Shown: piece after piece, positions 14,120 to 17,781 of the stretch
Numbering within the stretch: the first letter of the stretch is position 1
Layout: the number at the start of each line of letters is the position of its first letter
NCBI GenBank assembly: GCA_958420075.1
Contig: CATZIM010000008.1
Span: 1 to 17,781 of the forward strand
Direction of reading: 5' to 3'
Length of the DNA: 17,781 bases
Source: an uncultured Clostridia bacterium
Lineage (GTDB): Bacteria > Bacillota > Clostridia > Lachnospirales > Anaerotignaceae
Made by a program: the position numbers and the translations under genes
The notes under the pieces: generated by a model
The model's database searches: none
Told to the model about the DNA's origin: nothing
Seen by the model: only the letters and a program-made list of their open reading frames with translations

Positions 14120-14158
14120 AAACAGAGCATTTCTCAAAAAGAAATGCTCTGTTTTTTT
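14119..14158. terminator. Bidirectional terminator between convergent genes
   Basis: A 14-bp perfect stem pairs 14120-14133 with 14141-14154 (AAACAGAGCATTTC with its complement) and has A and T tracts on both sides. It serves both the FUSC gene and the leftward channel gene, whose stop codon overlaps its edge. Confidence 0.9.
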
Positions 14159-14576
14159 ATTTTCTGCGGAAATTACGGACTTTGGCAGAAATTTCCCGAA
14201 GTTCTTCTTTGGAAAGAGTATCCAGATGCTCCAATTGGTCCATGAACATCACCAGACTTTCGTTATATCGAATCTTATTGAACTCAATGAAATAATTCAC
14301 CATGACCCCTGGCACCAATGCCACCACAAAAATGCCATAAAGCGCCAAAAGTACCGTCAAAATTCTGCCGACCCATGTCACCGCCACAAAATCCCCAAAG
14401 CCAATGGTGGTAGATGCTGCAAAACAATACCAAAGACTGTCCGCCAATGTGGTGATAGACGGCTCTGCCAGCCAGACTGCCACTGCCACCAGAAACAACA
14501 GCAGTACATAACCAACGGCAAACCGTTCTGCATGGGTGATACGAACCACTTTCCAAAGCAAAGACATCCTGCGCAT
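14157..14576 (-). CDS. Two-helix potassium channel
   Basis: The 139-residue protein has a membrane helix at about 19-37, a pore loop with the selectivity filter T-T-I-G-F-G-D at 56-62, and a second helix at about 69-93 containing the G-hinge-like A-L-Y-G region. A charged C-terminal tail of about 45 residues follows, too short for an RCK/TrkA domain. It should form tetramers that conduct K+. I start it at the ATG at 14576, preceded by AAAGGAG; an in-frame ATG at 14603 lies in the preceding hairpin's T tract. No promoter is obvious: two terminators lie between it and the ATPase upstream, so expression may depend on read-through. Confidence 0.88.
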   Translation of the reverse strand: MRRMSLLWKVVRITHAERFAVGYVLLLFLVAVAVWLAEPSITTLADSLWYCFAASTTIGFGDFVAVTWVGRILTVLLALYGIFVVALVPGVMVNYFIEFNKIRYNESLVMFMDQLEHLDTLSKEELREISAKVRNFRRK

Positions 14577-14601
14577 GTTATCTCCTTTCCCCTCTTTTTT
14601 C

Positions 14602-14642
14602 AAAAAAAATACCCCGTATTTTTTTGGGAGGGAAATACGGGG
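14602..14642 (-). terminator. Second terminator between the ATPase and channel genes
   Basis: On the minus strand CCCCGTATTT (14633-14642) pairs with AAATACGGGG (14612-14621), followed by T, A and eight T. It ends about 25 nt before the channel start codon, so it could also act as a leader hairpin of that gene. Confidence 0.8.
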
Positions 14643-14647
14643 GAATC

Positions 14648-14686
14648 AAAAATCGCTATGGGGTTATACTGCACATAACCCCATAG
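14648..14686 (-). terminator. Terminator of the P-type ATPase gene
   Basis: A perfect 12-bp inverted repeat, CTATGGGGTTAT (14656-14667) and its complement (14675-14686), has a 7-nt loop and, on the minus strand, is followed by CGATTTTT. Confidence 0.9.
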
Positions 14687-14698
14687 GGTGACGTAAGC

Positions 14699-17293
14699 TT
14701 ATTTGCCTCTGACGATTCTGGACAGCTGAATCAGCAGAGTAGGCGCAAATGCCAGACCTACAATCTGACCGATGTTTGTCAGTGTCAGAGCGTTGTCGAT
14801 GTCAAACAATCCATGGAGCGCAGGCACAAACAGTACCAGCATCAGCAGCAGTGTGCCTACGAAGAAAGCACCTACGCTGTAAGGATTGGAAGGCAGACGG
14901 AAGATGGAACGGGAACCGCGGCAGTTGAAGCCGTGGAACAGACGTGCCATACAAAGTGTTGCGAAAGCCATGGTACAAGCCATGCCGTTGTTGATCTGCA
15001 TACCCAGATAGAACGCTGCCATGGTTGCCACTGCAATGAGGGCACCCTGGATACCCAGTGTCTGCAAAAAGTCTTTTGTCAGAATGCCTTCTTTGGGGCT
15101 TCTGGGTTTCTGGTTCAGCAGGTCGCCAGTGGGTTTTTCCATGTTCACTGCCAGTGCGGGCAAGCTATCTGTCAGCAAGTTGATGAACAGCAGCTGTACT
15201 GCCGTGAAAGGCAGAGGCAGACCAAACAGGGATGTGATCATAACCACCAGAATACCAGCCAGGTTACCGGAAAGCAGGAACTGGATGGAGTTCTTGATGT
15301 TGGTGTATACGTTTCTGCCGTTGGCTACGGCTTTGACAATGGTCGCGAAGTTATCGTCTGTCAGAATCATGGACGCTGCGTCCTTGGATACTTCTGTACC
15401 GGTGATACCCATGGCAATACCGATGTCAGCCTGTTTCAGTGCGGGCGCGTCGTTAACGCCGTCACCTGTCATAGCTGCCACATGACCTCTGTCCTGCCAT
15501 GCTCTTACGATACGGATTTTATGCTCGGGAGATACACGGGCATAAACGGAAATATGTTCCACTTCGTTGCGAAGTTCTTCATCTGTCATTTTTTCCAGCT
15601 CGCTGCCTTCTACAGCTCTGTCGCCATCCTGGAGGATGCCGATTTCTCTTGCAATGGCAGAAGCGGTGATCTTATGGTCACCGGTGATCATAACAGGACG
15701 GATACCAGCTCTGCGGCAGTCCGCAACAGCAGGAGCGGATTCCACACGAGGAGGGTCCATCATAGCAATCAAGCCAGTGAAGATCAGGTCGTTTTCGTCC
15801 TCCAATGTCAGAGGGCGGTTTTCAGAAAGCACTTTTTTGGCAAATGCCAGTACACGCAGACCCTGAGAGGAAAACTCTCTGTTCTGTTCTACAATGGCAC
15901 TGCGGATTTCATCAGTCAAAGGCAGGATTTCGCCGTTCTGGTCGATGCTGGTACATCTTGCCAGCAGTACGTCAGGGGCGCCTTTGGTCAGCATTTCATA
16001 ACGATCGTTTCTGAAATGCAGGGTAGACATGAGTTTTCTGTCGGAGTCAAAGGGAATTTCCTGCAAACGAGGGAATTCTTCTCTGACTTTATTTTCATCG
16101 CCGCCGATGGTACGGCAGAAGGACAGCAGAGCCGTTTCTGTAGGGTCGCCCACTGCTGTTTCGCCGTTGATGGCGCCGTCATTACACAATACACTTTCTG
16201 CCACCAGACCGTTGATGGCTCTTTCATTGCCTTTTGCTTCTTCAGGTTCCCAAACTTTGCCGTTGGCATATGCCTTCTTTACAGTCATGCGGTTCTGTGT
16301 CAGTGTACCTGTTTTATCGGAACAGATAACGGATACACAGCCCAGACCTTCCACGGCACGGAGGTTTTTGATGATGGCGTTTTCTTTTGCCATTTTCTGA
16401 GTACCAATGGCAAGACCGATGGTCACGATGGAGCTGAGGGCTTCGGGGATGGCAGCAACTGCCAGAGCCACAGCAAACATCAGGGATTCTGCCAGACCCA
16501 TGTTCCGCCATACACCCAGACCAAAGACGATGGCACAGATGACCATGATGATGATGGACAGTTTCTTGGAGAAATCGTCCAGACTGCGCTGGAGGGGTGT
16601 TGCCTTTTCCTGGGCGGATTCCATCAGGTCGGCAATCTTACCAATTTCTGTCTGCATCCCTGTGCCTGTGACCAGTACCACCGCACGGCCGTAGGACACC
16701 AGAGAGCTGCTGTATACCATATTCAGTCTGTCACCCAAAGGCAGTTCATCCTGATCAATGGGTGTGTCGATTTTGTTTACGTTTTCAGATTCCCCTGTCA
16801 GTGCGCTTTCGCTGACCTGCAAGGAGAAGTTCTGCAATACACGGCCGTCTGCTGCGGTCACGTCCCCTGCTTCCAGCAGCAGGATGTCGCCGGGCACCAG
16901 TTCTGCCGCAGGCACTTCCATTTTCTGACCGTCACGAATGACACGGGCATTGGGTGCTGCCATAGCTTTCAAGCTGTCCAGAGATTTCTGGGCTTTGAAG
17001 TGCTGTACGGTACCCAAAATGGCATTGAGAATCAATACTGCCAGAATAACGATGGTGCCTTCCAGACCGCCTGTCAGAGCGGAAATGATGGCTGCGATAA
17101 TCAGAATGATTACCAAAAGGTCTGCGAACTGTTCCGCAAATACCTGCAAAACACCTTTGCGCTTGCCTTCCTGCAATTTGTTATAGCCATACTGTTCCAG
17201 CCGTTTTTTGGCTTCTTCCGCTGTCAGCCCGTTCATGGAGCTGTTCATCTGCTGCAGGAGTTCTTCCTGCGATAATTTCCATTGTTTGTCCAT
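14699..17293 (-). CDS. P2-type cation-transporting ATPase under Mn2+ riboswitch control
   Basis: The 864-residue protein has the whole P-type ATPase plan: cation ATPase N-terminal domain, actuator T-G-E-S at 166-169, M4 P-E-A-L at 283-286, phosphorylation motif D326-K-T-G-T, nucleotide-binding K-G-A-P at 437-440, hinge T-G-D-G-V-N-D at 609-615, M6 N-L-L-T-D at 705-709 and about ten membrane helices. It is closest to SERCA/PMCA-type Ca2+ pumps, yet its leader is a Mn2+ riboswitch, so it probably exports Mn2+ and perhaps Ca2+. I start it at the ATG at 17293 with an AAAGGGG site; the frame stays open for 54 more codons, but those run through the riboswitch and terminator. Confidence 0.93.
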   Translation of the reverse strand: MDKQWKLSQEELLQQMNSSMNGLTAEEAKKRLEQYGYNKLQEGKRKGVLQVFAEQFADLLVIILIIAAIISALTGGLEGTIVILAVLILNAILGTVQHFKAQKSLDSLKAMAAPNARVIRDGQKMEVPAAELVPGDILLLEAGDVTAADGRVLQNFSLQVSESALTGESENVNKIDTPIDQDELPLGDRLNMVYSSSLVSYGRAVVLVTGTGMQTEIGKIADLMESAQEKATPLQRSLDDFSKKLSIIIMVICAIVFGLGVWRNMGLAESLMFAVALAVAAIPEALSSIVTIGLAIGTQKMAKENAIIKNLRAVEGLGCVSVICSDKTGTLTQNRMTVKKAYANGKVWEPEEAKGNERAINGLVAESVLCNDGAINGETAVGDPTETALLSFCRTIGGDENKVREEFPRLQEIPFDSDRKLMSTLHFRNDRYEMLTKGAPDVLLARCTSIDQNGEILPLTDEIRSAIVEQNREFSSQGLRVLAFAKKVLSENRPLTLEDENDLIFTGLIAMMDPPRVESAPAVADCRRAGIRPVMITGDHKITASAIAREIGILQDGDRAVEGSELEKMTDEELRNEVEHISVYARVSPEHKIRIVRAWQDRGHVAAMTGDGVNDAPALKQADIGIAMGITGTEVSKDAASMILTDDNFATIVKAVANGRNVYTNIKNSIQFLLSGNLAGILVVMITSLFGLPLPFTAVQLLFINLLTDSLPALAVNMEKPTGDLLNQKPRSPKEGILTKDFLQTLGIQGALIAVATMAAFYLGMQINNGMACTMAFATLCMARLFHGFNCRGSRSIFRLPSNPYSVGAFFVGTLLLMLVLFVPALHGLFDIDNALTLTNIGQIVGLAFAPTLLIQLSRIVRGK

Positions 17294-17326
17294 AGAAATT
17301 CCCCTTTCTCTGTGTCCCGTGCAAAT

Positions 17327-17375
17327 AAAAAAGACTTTTATTGCACCGAATCCTCTCGTAATGCAATAAAAGTCT
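17327..17375 (-). terminator. Riboswitch-controlled terminator
   Basis: On the minus strand a perfect 14-bp stem (17362-17375 with 17332-17345) is followed by six T. Its 5' arm reuses bases 17365-17375, which close the aptamer, so the two structures exclude each other. Confidence 0.9.
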
Positions 17376-17476
17376 TGCTTTTCAAGAAAATGTTCTTTTA
17401 GTCGCGCCCGGGTGATAACACCGAGATGACGAACGCTGACGATGTGGTTTCCCACACAAGCTACTCCCTTTTATTA
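17365..17476 (-). promoter_or_regulatory. yybP-ykoY (Mn2+) riboswitch
   Basis: Read on the minus strand, the RNA has the conserved opening A-A-G-G-G-A-G-T-A-G, a GNRA-capped stem (TGTGG-GAAA-CCACA), CGTCA, the L3 segment with CACCCGGGC, and the closing AGCAAGAC. The ends pair as AATAAAAG with CTTTTATT. This class senses Mn2+. Mn2+ binding should hold the closing stem, prevent the terminator and turn the ATPase gene on. The first strand of the aptamer lies about 5 nt after the promoter's -10 region. Confidence 0.92.
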
Positions 17477-17481
17477 CAATG

Positions 17482-17510
17482 ACTCTACCATACTTTTGCA
17501 CAAAAGGCAA
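17482..17510 (-). promoter_or_regulatory. Candidate promoter of the riboswitch-ATPase transcript
   Basis: On the minus strand TTGCCT (17505-17510) is followed after 17 bp by TAGAGT (17482-17487) with an extended TGn. The stretch 17511-17704 is AT-rich and shows no gene or clear signal. Confidence 0.5.
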
Positions 17511-17704
17511 GAGAAAAATTCATACAAATTGCAATTTTCTTTTTGCCCCTGTTATTTTGCCCCAAAACCCTTGATTTTCCCCTCTTTTTTCCCGAAAGGG
17601 CATTTTCTGTTTTTTTGGCAGTCTGCATTTGCATTTTCCTGTCATTATGCAAATATAACGAAATTTTGTATGCAAATCCATGCAATTTTTTTCAAAAAAG
17701 GGGC

Positions 17705-17733
17705 TTGTTTTTTTCTTAACATGGGTCTATGAT
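17705..17733 (+). promoter_or_regulatory. Sigma-A promoter leading into the FMN riboswitch
   Basis: TTGTTT (17705-17710), a 17-bp spacer and TATGAT (17728-17733) place the start of transcription about 15-20 nt before the riboswitch. Confidence 0.6.
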
Positions 17734-17753
17734 AAATGCGTCAACTACATACG

Positions 17754-17781
17754 GCAGTATCTTCAGGGCAGGGTGAAATTC
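17754..17781 (+). promoter_or_regulatory. FMN riboswitch (RFN element), 5' part only
   Basis: The last 25 bases carry the highly conserved 5' strand of the RFN element: ATCTTCAGGGCAGGGTGAAA followed by TTC. Its consensus is ATCTTCGGGGCAGGGTGAAATTC, so one base differs. The element continues past the window. It normally controls riboflavin synthesis genes (ribD, ribE, ribBA, ribH) or the transporter ribU, so one of those should follow. Confidence 0.88.

Noticed and set aside
14813..17275. An 820-codon open frame on the plus strand opposite the ATPase gene
   Set aside because: It is rich in Cys, His and Gln, has no recognisable domain or ribosome binding site, and mirrors a gene with all P-type ATPase motifs. 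It is a codon-use shadow.

Overview
The window looks like chromosomal DNA of a spore-forming or formerly spore-forming low-to-mid GC Clostridia (Lachnospiraceae/Anaerotignum-like is my guess). The signs are the rpsF-ssb-rpsR operon, a DUF2508-bofA pair (BofA belongs to the sigma-K checkpoint), strong AGGAGG ribosome binding sites, the acetyl branch of diaminopimelate synthesis, an S-layer-homology protein with Ig-like repeats, and Firmicute-type Mn2+ and FMN riboswitches. No tRNA, rRNA, transposase, phage gene or CRISPR array was seen.

Layout. 1-940: the first codons of a leftward gene at the edge, then a small HTH regulator (TTG start) coupled to a four-helix membrane protein. 1139-2283: a secreted YHYH-domain protein, a structured repeat (copy A), and a second small HTH regulator. 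2312-3517: promoter, rpsF, ssb, rpsR and terminator. 3631-4129: DUF2508 protein and bofA. 4192-5460: a promoter, a ~130 nt structured leader or small RNA ending in a terminator, and a rhomboid protease. 5460-6293: a cluster of DnaA boxes, one of them inside the likely promoter of a uracil-DNA-glycosylase-like gene. 6301-6498: repeat copy B, filling the gap between two convergent genes. 6500-8505: a divergent M20 deacetylase/dapH pair that probably forms two steps of the acetyl-diaminopimelate route to lysine and peptidoglycan. 8621-11869: a large SLH/Big2 surface protein. 12143-14119: a FUSC-type membrane exporter. 14157-17510: a two-helix K+ channel and a P2-type cation ATPase, the latter under a yybP-ykoY (Mn2+) riboswitch. 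17705-17781: a promoter and the first bases of an FMN riboswitch, cut by the window edge.

The best candidates for undescribed biology are non-coding. (i) A two-copy intergenic element (A in reverse orientation, B forward) has a 46-nt core that differs at one position, a conserved hairpin, a second conserved hairpin and an outer stem whose two arms differ in sequence between copies but still pair. (ii) The RNA upstream of the rhomboid gene has three hairpins, two of which display the same C-rich loop. (iii) The DnaA-box cluster in front of the glycosylase gene suggests DnaA-responsive control of repair or a DnaA titration site. The genes themselves mostly fall into known families. All calls come from reading the sequence; no database or folding program was used.
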